In this document: positions 1-11,006 of the stretch, one piece after another
Numbering within the stretch: position 1 is the first letter of the stretch
How the letters are laid out: the number at the start of each line of letters is the position of its first letter
Assembly: GCA_950295325.1 (NCBI GenBank)
Contig: OX485808.1
Coordinates: forward strand, 31,578,527-31,642,526
DNA length: 64,000 nt
Source: Polytrichum commune
Lineage: Eukaryota; Streptophyta; Polytrichopsida; Polytrichales; Polytrichaceae
Reading direction: 5' to 3'
Translations under genes and position numbers: made by a program
The notes under the pieces: model-generated
What the model was told of the DNA's origin: nothing
Seen by the model: only the letters and a program-made list of their open reading frames with translations
Database searches by the model: none

Positions 1-1386
1 TAAATACATGTAAAATTGGAAGTGTCATGATTCTAATGACGAGGGCTCTAAAGTTCATCACCTATGTCACTACACTAGCTATTGTTTTTAGCATCATATG
101 ATATTTTATATCACTGTGGTAACTTTTCTAATGACATTTTTTTATTATGAATATAAAGTATTGTCTTCCCAACTCATTTTTAGTTTAATCAAGTGCTGAT
201 CATTGCAACAAAGTTTGCGATATTTTGCATCCTAACTATTCTGTAATGATATTAACTGACATTTAAATATATATTTGGGCAAAGCACTTGTTCAAAAATA
301 ATAAGGGATGTGCACTTGTGGGGACAAAAACAATAGATGACAACAACAAAAACAACAAGACAACAACCATAACTTTGAATGTTTTTATTGCATGTTTGCC
401 AACCACCAATGTTTGTGTAGTTTTGCGATCTAGTGTACGTCATATTGGCGGTGGGCATTATCCATAATTCATGCATAAATTCAGGTATATTTAAATCTTA
501 GTTTTTCTCATGGATGTTTGAAATTGGGATGAGAAATCACTTAGTAAGTGAAAATAATTGCAACATTGTAAATCTATTATGCCTCTAATTTTTTTTTGCA
601 AGAAACGATAAAGAATTTTAAGTCAAATTTAGTATTAATGACACTACATGGTAGTTTTACCCTTGGTATTGAGCAAGACAAATAGATTGGTGACACTTAA
701 TACAATATTTAGTGTAAAATCTTGCCTATTCGACCTAGACAGATGATACCATTAGCAAATGGTACAGTTTGCCTCCATCTTAGACATTGGCACATAAGTT
801 GTGAAATTTAGTGGTTTTATAATGGATCCTCCATGAATAAGGTAGACAACCCTTAATAACGGTTGCTTTTGTTAGAAGGACACTTATATTTGAGTGGTAT
901 GTGGTTTGATGGGGCTCGAAGAATGGACATCATCAAGACATGTGTTCAAAAAACATTGGACTACGAACTCAAAAAACGATAATCATTCTAGACGCACTAG
1001 TCAACATAGTTTGGGGGGCCCATATGACCCATTCAATAATCAACACAAGAATCTGTGCTTTCATAATGATAAAGACATTCATATGAGCTCCAAAATCTAT
1101 GAGGAAAGTGGCTGTGGCCTCGTTTCGGATTTGCTAACCATCTTGTTGCTAGAATTGTGTGTTTCATATTCTAGCGGAAGTGGGCTAGTCGGAAAAAGTA
1201 ATCGTTTAAGACCCATATACCTTATAAGGTATGCATGTGATGTGATCGGTAAAAAACTCATGGCAATTTCGACAGACTCAAAAGTGCCACGTGTCACAAA
1301 ACCATTTACCAAACCGCATTAGAGTCCATGTGGCACAACAAATGAATGAGGATTTGAACCTGCCATTGTACTACTCGGCACTGACG
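1..1386. other. AT-rich intergenic region with dispersed repeat fragments
   Basis: No convincing gene is visible. An open frame at 894-1322 encodes a 142-residue peptide without recognisable motifs, and its DNA overlaps repeats, so I do not call it. About 770-880 and 1225-1365 match 12780-13060. Bases 1020-1150 resemble 48930-49060 and 44670-44760, sharing the phrase GGATTTGCTAACCATCT. Bases 22-70 resemble 6668-6717. The stretch is therefore mostly a mosaic of old dispersed repeats. Confidence 0.6.
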
Positions 1387-1918
1387 AATCCCTGGAATTG
1401 AAGGATTGACCGGTTATCAGTCATGACACTCCCAGTTCACATGACTCACAATTTGCATGGGCGGGAGTCCGTTTTCAAGTTCGCGTCCTCGTGATGCATG
1501 GAGATCAAATTGCACCCTGCCTTTGCTGTTGGAGGTTTTGAGTTAAATTGTGCCGCGACTAGATACTTTGAGCATTGATCTGTAGCTAGCTGTTCCTTTT
1601 CCTGCTTTGATTGCGTAAGATTATGCTCCTGGAGATACTCCACCCTAGCCAGGTTCGTTGATGAATTCTGTCAGGTTTAATTGATTGTGCCGGCAGATTT
1701 TTGAGCATTGCTATTGATCTGTGGCGAATTCCTCTACTTGCTTTTGTATCTGATCATGCTCCTGGAGATTGATTGCACCCCAGCTGCCTTTGCTGGTGAC
1801 TTCTGTCAGGTTGATTTGCTTCCTGGTCCTCGTAAAAGTGGATGCGGTAATTAAGTGGTGGTCACAACGTCGAACTGGTGGCTAACGTGTCAAGGGTAAA
1901 GGGAAAAGTCCTGTGAAA
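1387..1918 (+). promoter_or_regulatory. Arm A promoter and repeated leader, E2F-like site
   Basis: The conserved start reads ACCGGTTATCAGTCATGACA, shared with the other complete arms. A GGGCGGGAG box at 1459-1467 matches the E2F core. From about 1500 the leader contains decayed tandem copies of a unit built on GCTCCTGGAGATTGATTGCA, giving two or three repeats before the start codon. Close to the coding start is CTCGTAAAAGTGGATGCG, also found before the other genes. Promoter function is inferred from conservation among the seven arms. Confidence 0.5.
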
Positions 1919-2959
1919 ATGGCTCAGGACAGTACCCCATCTCCTGAGAGCGATCTAACACATGAGTCGGATATCTCGCTGACGGATGATGAAGAAGAAT
2001 CCACGCCCACGGCAAGCACAGAGAGCTGCGAAACAAGCCCGGAGGTGGACAATGATAAAGTACCAGAGAGGATCCTGGACCCAAAATCGATGGAGGGGAG
2101 AATATATATGAGAGTTGTGACAAAGGTACTGTCCGAGATGAACGAACGATATGTATCTCCTCCGAGGTCACAGAATGAATCACCAGGCCAAGAGGGCGAC
2201 GAAGAACTGACGGTAGCAGAGGTCTTTCATCGAGATTTTATCGAGGATATATGGTGCAGGATGGTGGTACGGGTAGCCGACAGAATAAGAACCCAATTGA
2301 AGATGGAATTTTCTTTTTCTCATGTGGATCCAGTGGGAATCAAGCGGAGCGAATCACTAAGCGATGAAGATGTGAAGGGACTGCAGATACGTGAGGTCCT
2401 TATAATTCAACAGCTATTTGAGAATGTCAACACACTGATGCAAAATATCCTGGAAGATGGAGTGCCGATCGACTCACAGAATAATGAACCCCCGCCCCAA
2501 GAACCGACGGAAGCGCAGATCTTTGAATCAGAATCCGTATTCCAGGAGGAAATATATCTTTTCTTTGTGTCCAAGGTATTGGCAGAGGCGGAGACACCAT
2601 TTGTATTTCCTCCGGGGTCACATATTGAATCGCCAAGCCAAGAAGGTGATGAAACCCTTAAGGAAGCTGAGATCCTTGATCCAAATGTAATGAAGAAAGC
2701 ATGGATGAAAATGGTGAAACAGGTAGCTCACAGTATGCTATCGGCTTCGTGGCTCAGTGATGAGGCACACTATTTAGCAGAGGACCTCTGGTCACACCTG
2801 ATTGCATCACAACGACACAGATATCAAGAGGAACTGCAGCCATGTAAAATCCTTATAAGCCCGATGGTGGAGCTAATTGAGAACTTCAAAGGACGGATAG
2901 AAATGATCTCCCGAGATTTTGAAATGAAACACCCGTCGAGGAGGCGTAAGAGATCTTAA
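1919..2959 (+). CDS. Acidic repeat protein of unknown function, module copy A
   Basis: I do not recognise this 346-residue protein. An upstream in-frame GTG is unlikely to start translation in a nuclear gene, so I take the first ATG (MAQDSTPSPES). The N-terminal 50 residues are Ser/Glu/Asp-rich and look disordered. Two related modules follow, each with an IY-x-V-x-KVL helix-like segment, a PP-x-SQNESPGQEGDEEL-like linker and a W-x-x-MV-x-x-VA segment. The C-terminal part matches the protein at 7708-8388, including RDFEMKHPS near the end. After the stop, 2960-3062 continues to resemble another repeat module in a broken frame, so the C terminus may once have been longer. No signal peptide or membrane segment is seen. 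Confidence 0.6.
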   Translation: MAQDSTPSPESDLTHESDISLTDDEEESTPTASTESCETSPEVDNDKVPERILDPKSMEGRIYMRVVTKVLSEMNERYVSPPRSQNESPGQEGDEELTVAEVFHRDFIEDIWCRMVVRVADRIRTQLKMEFSFSHVDPVGIKRSESLSDEDVKGLQIREVLIIQQLFENVNTLMQNILEDGVPIDSQNNEPPPQEPTEAQIFESESVFQEEIYLFFVSKVLAEAETPFVFPPGSHIESPSQEGDETLKEAEILDPNVMKKAWMKMVKQVAHSMLSASWLSDEAHYLAEDLWSHLIASQRHRYQEELQPCKILISPMVELIENFKGRIEMISRDFEMKHPSRRRKRS

Positions 2960-4306
2960 GGAAGCTCACATCCTAATTGATCGAAGATCAATGGAGGAGA
3001 AGTGGAAACACGCACGTGCCACAGAGGTACTACAGGAGATGAAGACACCATTAATTCCTCCGAGGTGAAGATTATGCAGCTTCTTGACGATTACCGAAGT
3101 GTACTGAGCATGTATTATACAAGGATGGTGATCATATATACTTGAGAAATAGACAACATCGATATCGTCGTGAAGATCAATGACACAATATTTGACGAAG
3201 CATAGTTACTGTATTAAGAGAGTGTGACAAATATTCATGTGTGTGTAGGTGGGTTATATGTTAAACTACAAATGTGATTACTACGTACCCATGAATTGCT
3301 GCAACTTACAAGACAATGTTTCAAGGAAAGACAGGTGTTATCTTATAAATTTCTGTTCACTTTACTATCTCCTGCTGGAAAAGTGCAAAGACAGCTTTCA
3401 ATGCACTCGTTTCCATTTGCAAATTGAGGATTTAATGCATCTGTATACCGTTTAAACGATGTTTGATGTTTGATATATGGGATATAAATACAGTAATTCG
3501 GTTACTTGCATCCCATTTACAACGACAGTTTCGTTTCCTTAGTTTTAAAACTTTCAGATATAACCATTGTGTGAAAATGATACCGTATATCTATCTATCT
3601 ATCGATATTTCTATGCAACTAGTGAAGCGTGCAGATGATCCGAATAACTAGACTTGCGTATTCAGCACCGATGGCCCTGATAGCAATGTCAGCTAGAAAA
3701 GCATCCATGGCTTTCAACTAAGTAAGGATAAATCATAAGAGATTGACATGCATCTCCATCATACAATTAGTATGATATTTCAGGACTTAAGGTGACATTG
3801 GAAGATCCAACTAGAGTACCAAGGGTAATCACAAGAAATTCTCAGGCACTGAGAATACGCACTCGCTTAAATTGAAAAGCTCTGGAAAGAAACTTCGCAA
3901 CCCATGTGTAATTATAGAACGACGTGTACTCAGAATACAGTGAATTAAAGGTATGATGAAGTGCATGACAAAATGCCAGCTGCCGTTGTCATGGTCCTCC
4001 GGATTGTCTGCAGAAGTTTGGAAGTAGTAAATTGAATAGCAATTGGTATAATAGCTGTCTTTACAGAGCAATATTGTCTAGTAAATTGCAGCGAATGATT
4101 GGTAGTCACAAATTATTATATACCTACACACTCATAATTCACACTGGCGTAACATATATACAAGCATCCGTCAATAATGGCAATGATCTTCACGATATCG
4201 ATGTTGTGCTTTAGTCCGGTATTGTCGAGTCGGGAGGTGGTCATGATCTTCGTTTTGTATAGCACCAGTAAGCAACTTTGGCAAATGTTTAGCTGATCTA
4301 TAATCT
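2960..4306. other. Shared 3' regions between genes A and B
   Basis: The two genes of the module converge on this segment. Bases 2960-3062 are a decayed continuation of the gene A repeat. Bases 3230-3430 match 8690-8850 and 36190-36370. The segment starting GATGGCCCTG near 3670 matches 9205 and 29665. Bases 3940-4310 match the 3' side of gene D. No separate gene is visible. Confidence 0.55.
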
Positions 4307-4765
4307 TCACCTCGGAGAAATAGATGGTGTTTCATATGTCTCCAGTATTTCTTTCTCCAAGTCCTTCCACTCCTCCTCCGTTGGCCATGGACCGAGGATC
4401 GGTTCCCTTGGTCCGTCTAAAGCTTGGCGTGGTGATTTACTCTGTGAATTCTCCTGCACCGGATCTACATGAGTAGAACTCTCAGATACTTCACCATTGA
4501 CCTCCTTGAGCCCGGTTTCGCAGCTCCGTGCTGAACGGTCATCAGTGGTCTCTTCATTCTCATTCGTCTCCATGTTTAACACCTGATCTGTAGGATTATT
4601 CACAGGAGGTTCAGACCTGATCTTATCAAATATCTCCTGATGTTCGAGGCTTAACCCCTCCGTGCCGGAGGTTTCTCCAGACTCTTCTGAAGCTCCGTGT
4701 GGAGGAGAGTCACGATCCTTGTGGAACTTTTCCAATTGCAGCGCAGGACTTTTCCCTTTATCCAT
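4307..4765 (-). CDS. Acidic module protein, copy B
   Basis: Unknown function, 152 residues if translation starts at the ATG in a near-ideal plant context (GCCATGG); six further upstream codons are open but begin with GTG. The start MDKGKSPALQ is nearly identical to that of copy D. Shared segments are QKDRDSP-like, EES followed by GTEGL and LEHQEI, then SARSCETGLKEV. The protein is very acidic and Ser/Thr/Glu-rich, probably disordered, and ends in ETPSISPR. It is about half the length of copy D, lacking D's internal duplications. It faces gene A across a shared 3' region. Confidence 0.55.
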   Translation of the reverse strand: MDKGKSPALQLEKFHKDRDSPPHGASEESGETSGTEGLSLEHQEIFDKIRSEPPVNNPTDQVLNMETNENEETTDDRSARSCETGLKEVNGEVSESSTHVDPVQENSQSKSPRQALDGPREPILGPWPTEEEWKDLEKEILETYETPSISPR

Positions 4766-5285
4766 GGCACATTTACCAGCCACCTCGTCGCAATAGACGT
4801 TGTGATCACCACCACTTTACCTAGCGCAACCACTTCGACGAGGAACACGAAGCAATTCACTGTAACGAAAGTCACTAATCAAAGCTAGGTAGGGTGCAAT
4901 GAATGTCCAGGAGCATGATCGGACAGCAAAGAGGGAAGAGGAATTAGCTACAGATCAATCACTGTTCCAAACTACCTGCATAATTGATTGAATCCAACAG
5001 CATTCACCAGCGAACCCAGCTAAGGTGCAATCAATCTCCAGGAGCGTGATCGGATACAAATCAAGACAATCTGAGCAACAGCTATCTCCAGAATGCACGG
5101 ATAATTAGCTAGTGCCGGCACACTTCAACCGAAACAAATATAACAGCAAAAGGCAGGGTGCGATCCGATCTCCAATACCATGATGAAACGAAGAATAATC
5201 TCCAATACAATGGAGAGGAAGAGGAAGGTAGATTTTAAACGGGTTCCCGCCCATTAGGGGCTAATTCTCATTCCTGAGGAATTGG
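4766..5285 (-). promoter_or_regulatory. Arm B promoter and leader, E2F-like site
   Basis: On the minus strand this is the counterpart of the arm A promoter. TTCCCGCCC at 5244-5252 reads GGGCGGGAA on the coding strand. The CTCCTGG-containing leader unit recurs near 4905-4920, 5035-5050 and 5165-5180. The outer ACCGGTTATCAG block seen in arm D is missing, so the arm is cut off near 5285. Confidence 0.45.
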
Positions 5286-7159
5286 AGACTTATTTTATTA
5301 ATGGTATTTTTGGACAAATAAAATACATCTACTCCATCGCCAAAGAACATACAAGGCGAATGGTATCACAACCCCAATCAAAGTAAGAATTATACCTAAG
5401 CATGGTCGAGGAGGAGGCTTATAGCCTCTTCCCGAAATGCCGCCCTATGGGGCGGCCACGTTACCTCAATCTTTGTTTAGCCCTAACCCTAGCCTCTTCC
5501 CGCCTTCTCTTGGTGGTTTCTCTTTCGAACCTCTTGTCCATGCACGCTTCTTTTTCTGAACCTCCTCCTCTCTGCATCGCTTCTCTCACTCTACGAACTT
5601 GTGATCTGTTAGCATCCCAAGGCGTGGTGTAGATTTTTTGCAATCAAGGAGAGTGAGTTGCAACGATGTGGTTAGTCATGTGAACGCTAAGAACATTTAA
5701 ACTTTGAGTCATCTCTCTAGTATTTGACCTATGATAGAGGAGGTTGTTGTAACCCCCCCCCCCTCAAGTCGGATTTGGCATGGACGTCTATTCTTTAAGA
5801 TGCTAGCTAAACCTCCATTTACGACGTTATCCATTTCGATTTTGACCATGATATTAGGCTTAAATTAGAACCATAATGAAGGTCCAAGGGGAAGTGGAAA
5901 AAAAGAAAGTCCATACACTTTCAATTTGTTCATAACATTGATCAACCTTATGCTTCTTCACCTTAAGCATGAGAATAAAATGGCCAAGGGCCAAGAATAA
6001 TCATGTTGTGATTCTAAAAAAACGAGAGTTTAAGGTTTGACAGAGTGTAGGTCCCATGGAACATGTCGACCTGAAGGGAGGGTTGAGCAAGAGGCTTAGA
6101 TATGTCATGTTCAAATCCACAAGATTTGTGAAAATTTTAGTGTATTCTTGAACATATATAAGAACACTAACATATGGTCATGTAAAAATGAAGCATTATG
6201 AGCAATGTTGAGTGGGTATAATTTTCCACCTGGATGCACCCTCCTGATATTATGCATGTGGGTTCATTGTGCTTATGCATATTAGAACTAGTATTTAGGT
6301 GATTCTAAAGCTTTTGATAGGTTCATAAATAAGCAAGCAATATTTGGAAATGTGAACACAATCTCATGCTTCAAGTGTTGTTATTCATACTCGGCATGAA
6401 GCCATGGCCCATTAATATATACTAGGTGATTATATACTAAAAGACCAAGGACAAAATGTATGCATACAATTAGCATCACAATGGAGATAATAAAGTAGAC
6501 ATGCGACAACTGTTTAATCCAAAATTGACCCAAAAATCATGAACTATCTATGTACTAATTGTAGGCTATAGATTTTTACATACATGTATAGTAAGGTACC
6601 ATTTGAGGAAGATTAAACCTTTAACCCTTACCCAGGGATTTCCTTGAATAAATTGCACATACCCGCCCAACACAGTTCATGACTCAAATGACAAGGGCCT
6701 TCAAGTTCATCACCTCAGTATGTCCCCCAGTATCTACGACAGGTGTAGATGTATTAGATAACCGACGAGCCGCGGAAGCGGCGAGTAGGTTATCAGACAT
6801 AACCGGTTGTCCACTTTTCAATCGCAACCCTTGATCTTCATGATCCAAGGGCATAGGATGCAAGTTGAAAGGTGAGAAGGTTACGAGTTGCAACTTGTGA
6901 TGGCGATGGTGACGGGTTGCCAATGGGATGGAGCCACATTGGCGTTGAAAAGTCAACAACCGGTTATGGTACCATAGGCAAAGGGGGTACATGTACCACT
7001 CTCCTAGATGTTATAACATACTAGTATATGCATGTGTCTCTCATCATGTTTTAATAATGTTGTAACTACATGCAAACAAACATCGAAGATTTACATTTTT
7101 TTTTTGTGTGGAGTTTAACCATCATATTGAAAGTGTATGGGCTCAATTTGCTCAATCAT
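5286..7159. other. Spacer between modules 1 and 2
   Basis: No gene is supported. Two small palindromes lie side by side at 5414-5428 (GAGGCT/AGCCTC) and 5439-5456 (GCCGCCC/GGGCGGC), followed by a pyrimidine-rich stretch with CCCTAACCCTAG that could be the leader of a lost gene. An 11-base C run is at 5753-5763. An inverted-repeat element lies at 6799-6967. Confidence 0.5.
6799..6967. repeat. Small inverted-repeat element with ACCGGTT ends
   Basis: ATAACCGGTTGT plus TTTTCAA at 6799-6821 is mirrored by TTGAAAA plus ACAACCGGTTAT at 6945-6967, giving a 23-bp inverted repeat with two mismatches around a 123-bp centre. The outer motif resembles the ACCGGTTATCAG end of the gene modules, so it may be a remnant of module ends or a short foldback MITE. 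Confidence 0.55.
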
Positions 7160-7707
7160 TCCCTTCATTCATGAGTGGCTCCCAATTCCACATGACTCAC
7201 ATTTAGCCCCAAATGGGCGGGAATCCATTTTCAAGGTCGCTTCCTCTTCCTCTCCGACCGTTGTGTCATACTGCACCCTGCCTTTGCTGTTGGATTTGTT
7301 TGAGTTTGAAGTGCCGGGACTAGATACTTTGTGCATTGAACTGTGGCGAACTGTTGCTGCTCCTGTTCCTGTTGTTCCTCTCCTTAAGATCATTCTCGTG
7401 GAGATATATACTCCATCCAAGCCAGGTTCGAATTCGTTGGTGAATTTTGTTGCGTTGAATTGATTGTGTGGGCCGATTTTTGAGCTATGTTTGATCTATA
7501 GCGAACTCCTCTGGCTGCTTTTGTAGCTGATTGACATGCTCCTGGAGATTGATTGCACCCTAGCTACCTTTGGTGGTGAATTTTGTTACAGTGAATTGCT
7601 TCCTGCTCCTCGTAAAAGTGGATGCGCTTATTAAAGTGGTGCATGCTCACATTAACGTCAATTGTGACGTAGTGCTGGGATGACTTGTGGAAACTGGTAA
7701 ATGTCCT
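7160..7707 (+). promoter_or_regulatory. Arm C promoter and leader, E2F-like site
   Basis: CACATGACTCACATTTAGCC leads into AAATGGGCGGGAATCC, with the E2F-like GGGCGGGAA at 7215-7223. The GCTCCTGGAGATTGATTGCA leader unit is at about 7539-7558, and CTCGTAAAAGTGGATGCG at about 7609. The same order is seen in arms A and G. Confidence 0.45.
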
Positions 7708-8388
7708 ATGCAGATGGCTCAGATGAGTGACAAAACAGTAGACCGCGGGAAAGGTCCAGCGATACGTAATAACAGTCCCGACCCTTCTGACGAATCCTCG
7801 GGAAGCACAAAAGACCGTCCACGCCGAGAAGGTAAACAGCTGAAGAAATCTCAGATCCTTGAACGAGGATCCATGGAGGAGGAAATATATAAATTCGTTG
7901 TGTCCAAGATAGTGGCCGAAGTAGAGACACCATTCAATTTATGTCCGCCGGAGTCACAAAATGAATCATCCGCCCAAGAAGGTGACAAAGAACTCAAGCA
8001 AAGAGAGCTCCAGCTTGATCTAAAGTTATGTCCTCCGGCGTCACAAAACGAATCACCCCGCCAAGAAGGTGACGAAGAACTGAAGGAAATTGAGATCCTT
8101 GATCTAAATGTGGTGAAGAAAGTATGGTCGCACATGGTGAAACGGGTAACTCACAGAATGCTATCAACTTTGGATGCCACTGATGAAGAATACAATTCGG
8201 CAGAGAAGTTAAACTCAAGGCTGGATATATTACTAGAACACGAAAGTGAAGAAGAACTGAAGGCACGTAAAATCCTCACAAGCTCAATGTGGGAGCTATT
8301 TGCGAACTTCCGCACACGGATGCAAATGATCCTCCGAGACTTCGAAATGAATCACCCCGCCGAGGATCATTTGAAATTGCATTTGTAG
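7708..8388 (+). CDS. Acidic repeat protein of unknown function, module copy C
   Basis: The 226-residue product (MQMAQMSDKT start) is a close relative of the protein at 1919-2959 and has no recognised domain. The frame is open upstream to a GTG at 7687 that preserves the family phrase ETGKC, suggesting that the ancestral start codon was lost and a downstream ATG is now used. The order is: a disordered acidic start, an EEEIYKFVVSKIVAEVETPF segment, two copies of a CPP-x-SQNES-linker separated by about 35 residues, a W-x-HMVKRVTHRMLS helix, then KILTSSMWEL and RDFEMNHP. It is shorter than copy A because one full module is missing. Confidence 0.6.
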   Translation: MQMAQMSDKTVDRGKGPAIRNNSPDPSDESSGSTKDRPRREGKQLKKSQILERGSMEEEIYKFVVSKIVAEVETPFNLCPPESQNESSAQEGDKELKQRELQLDLKLCPPASQNESPRQEGDEELKEIEILDLNVVKKVWSHMVKRVTHRMLSTLDATDEEYNSAEKLNSRLDILLEHESEEELKARKILTSSMWELFANFRTRMQMILRDFEMNHPAEDHLKLHL

Positions 8389-10121
8389 AAGAACTGAAGG
8401 AAGCTGAGACCGGAATTGATCGAAGATCAATGGAGAAGAGATGTGATTGACGGGTGTGACAGAGGTATTACTGGAGATAAGACACCATGAATTCCTCCGA
8501 GGTGAAGATTAAACAGCTGCTTAACGTTTGCGAAAGCGAGATCAGCATATATTATACAATGGTGATGATTATATAGAGTGGTCAATTCTGGACTATACGA
8601 CAGCATCAATATCGTCGTGAAGATCATTGACATCAATTTTGACGAGGATTTTGACGATGGCTATTATTCTAGTGGAGTGTGAAGAATCATGTGTGTTTTA
8701 GGTGTGTAAGTTATATGTTACTATGATTGAATCGATGCAACTTACAAGACAATGTTTCAAGTAAAGACAACTACTATCAAATAAATTGCTCTTCACCTTA
8801 CTATATCCTGCAAACCAAACTGTAAAGACATGCAGCTCCAAGTTTCCTTGTTTTCCTTTGTCAATTTGACGATGTACTGCATGTACCTACCGTGTAAAAG
8901 AAGTTTGACGGTTTCTATATATTGCATTAGATACAGTATTAAGTGTACATTTGGCACTAGTACGAGGCTGTCGCCGCATCACCTACAGGCTCTCTTGCAT
9001 TGGCACATGGAAAACTATATTAGGCTAAGTCTGCTTTGCTAATTTCATTGTGTATGTACAATCGCTGTGTTCAGCTAAAATGGGCTAAGTGTTCGTGGTG
9101 TTCATGTGATGGTTTTCCCCTGGTCCCTCAACTGTTTCACCGAAATTCTTGCATCGAGTTTGTACCGAGAAACTAGCTGTAGACTTTGCAAAGTCAATAT
9201 CGATGGCCCTGTCAACAACAGTAGCTAGAAAAGAAACCCTGGGTTGCAACCAAATGATCACTAATGCGTTTTGACTGCGTTGATGTCAACTTATTGAGCA
9301 AAATACTGTCACAGATGTAACACTTTCTCCCAGTGGAAACTAAGAATATCACAAAGTTGACAAACGAATATGACATTTATTCTACTGGATTCCAGCAGTG
9401 GATTATCATTATAAACAAGACATTCATGACATGCATTCTCCATCCTGTTAGTATGTCATTTCAGTAAGGTGACATTAGCAGATCCACCTAAAGTACCCAT
9501 GGGTAAGGACAAGAAAATCTCCACTACACAGAACTAGTACTAGCGTACATCAGTGACCACTGCTTACAAAAACACCACAACTCATGTGGAATCATACAAC
9601 CATGCAATTTCATACTAAAGATCAGAATGAAGATAAATTGATGGACTGATTACGGAAAGGCCAACTACCATTCCTATGGTGCTCCGGAGTGTCTGCAGGA
9701 GCTAGTAAAGTGGATAAAAATTGGTATAATCTTTACATAACAATATTGTACGGCTCGTAAACTGCAGCGAATCGTTGGTAGTCTTATGTATTATCAATAT
9801 ATAGCTGTCTTTACAAAACCATATTTTCTGGTAAATTGCAGCGAATCGTTGGTAGTCACATGTATATTTCTGCATACCTATACACTCATAATTCACACTC
9901 AAGTAATATATAAACATGTTTCAAAATATTTTCGATGACCTTCAGTATATGATATATCAACGCTCTCCTTTTGTCCGGTATCGTCCAGTCGATAGGTAGT
10001 CGTATTCATGCTTGTGTATATGCTCAGCACCATTAAGAAATTTTGGCTAAAGTTTAGGAGCTGTATTATCTTCACCTCGGAGAAATGAATGGTGTTTCAT
10101 GCATCTCCACGTTGGTCTCTG
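8389..10121. other. Shared 3' regions between genes C and D
   Basis: Bases 8394-8530 parallel 2957-3080 after gene A (a decayed further repeat). Bases 8700-8850 parallel 3240-3400. Bases 9045-9230 match 29515-29700 and 36480-36660. Bases 9700-9960 contain two near-identical stretches around CTGCAGCGAATCGTTGGTAG at about 9760 and 9835, a local duplication. No independent gene is seen. Confidence 0.5.
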
Positions 10122-11006
10122 TCATCGTCTCTTCCCAAATTGCCTCCTCCATAGACAAGCGAGCATTTTTTCTTTCAGTTCTATTGGAAGTTGGCCTGAT
10201 AATTCGTTCTGGGAATTCTCCTCCAGTTTTTCACCACCGGATTCCTTCTGTTCTTCAATCACCACCAGATCGTCGTCCACATGAGTAGAAGCCTCTGCTC
10301 CATCTTCTTTCTTGACCATCTTCAGGCCGGTTTCGCAGCTCTTTGCTGTGCGTTGAGTGGATGCTTCATCATCCTTCTCCTTCAGTTTTTCACCACCCGA
10401 TTCATTCTGTGCTTCAATCACCACCAGATCGTCGTCCACATGAGTAGAAGCCTCTGCTCCATCTTCTTTCTTGACCACCTTCAGGCCGGTTTCGCAGCTC
10501 TTTGCTGAGCGTTCAGTGGATTCTTCATCATTCTTCTGCAAGCTTTCAGCCTGTTCTGTGGGATCATTCACAGGAATCTCAGAACCGTCATCAATTATCT
10601 CTTGACTTTCAATGTTTAACCCCTCTGTGCCGGATGCAGCTTTAGTTCCTTCGGAAAGTAAGGAAACTCCGTGTGCAGGAGAGTCCCGATCCTTCTGCAA
10701 CTTCTGGGCCATTTCAACTCCGTGTGTAGGAGAGGCCCGAGTAGAACTCTCACCTACTGCATTAGCTTCGAACTTCAGGGCAGGTTTCCTGCGCTTTGCT
10801 GAAGGTTCTGTAGGATCATTCAAAGAAGGTTTAGAACTAATCTCATCAATTATCTCTTGACGTTCGAGGTTGAATCCCTCCGTGCAGCAAGCGTTTCCAG
10901 ACTCTTCTGATGAACCTCCGTGTGCAGGAGAGTCCCGGTCCTTCTGGAACCCCTCCATTTGCGCAGGACTTTTTCCTTTATCCATGGCACATTTACCAAC
11001 TACCAT
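10122..11006 (-). CDS. Acidic tandem-repeat protein, module copy D
   Basis: This 294-residue product is the longest of its type and has no recognised domain. Two ATGs are in frame: 11006 (MVVGKC) and 10985 (GCCATGG, the context conserved in copy B). Residues 1-60 and about 85-145 are related repeats (QKDRDSPAHG ... EGLNIESQEIIDD). A second tandem duplication of about 53 residues follows (159 bp, about 10225-10540), each copy with SCETGLK-x-VKKEDGAEAST and DDDLVVIE. The protein is very rich in Glu, Asp, Ser and Lys and lacks membrane or signal segments. The C terminus ends in WRRQFGKRR, a basic patch that could act as a nuclear signal, which is only inference. Confidence 0.6.
   Translation of the reverse strand: MVVGKCAMDKGKSPAQMEGFQKDRDSPAHGGSSEESGNACCTEGFNLERQEIIDEISSKPSLNDPTEPSAKRRKPALKFEANAVGESSTRASPTHGVEMAQKLQKDRDSPAHGVSLLSEGTKAASGTEGLNIESQEIIDDGSEIPVNDPTEQAESLQKNDEESTERSAKSCETGLKVVKKEDGAEASTHVDDDLVVIEAQNESGGEKLKEKDDEASTQRTAKSCETGLKMVKKEDGAEASTHVDDDLVVIEEQKESGGEKLEENSQNELSGQLPIELKEKMLACLWRRQFGKRR

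Larger units (their letters stand above)
1387..5285. repeat. Convergent two-gene module, copy 1
   Basis: The module consists of a left arm on plus (promoter, then gene at 1919) and a right arm on minus (promoter near 5285, gene ending at 4307) pointing at each other. The same layout recurs at 7160-11690, in reduced form at 29320-33650, and as one arm at 34885-36660. The arms share promoter motifs, a tandemly repeated leader and a related protein start (GKCAMDKGKSPA-like). Either a convergent gene pair was duplicated as a unit or it is a foldback-type mobile element. No clear target duplication was found, so mobility is inference. Confidence 0.7.

Noticed and set aside
894-1322. 142-residue open frame
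   Set aside because: No motif, and its DNA is shared with dispersed non-coding repeats.
5402-5632. Short protein-coding gene near 5400
   Set aside because: The frame spans two palindromes and a pyrimidine-rich tract and has no family resemblance; at most it is an old gene leader.
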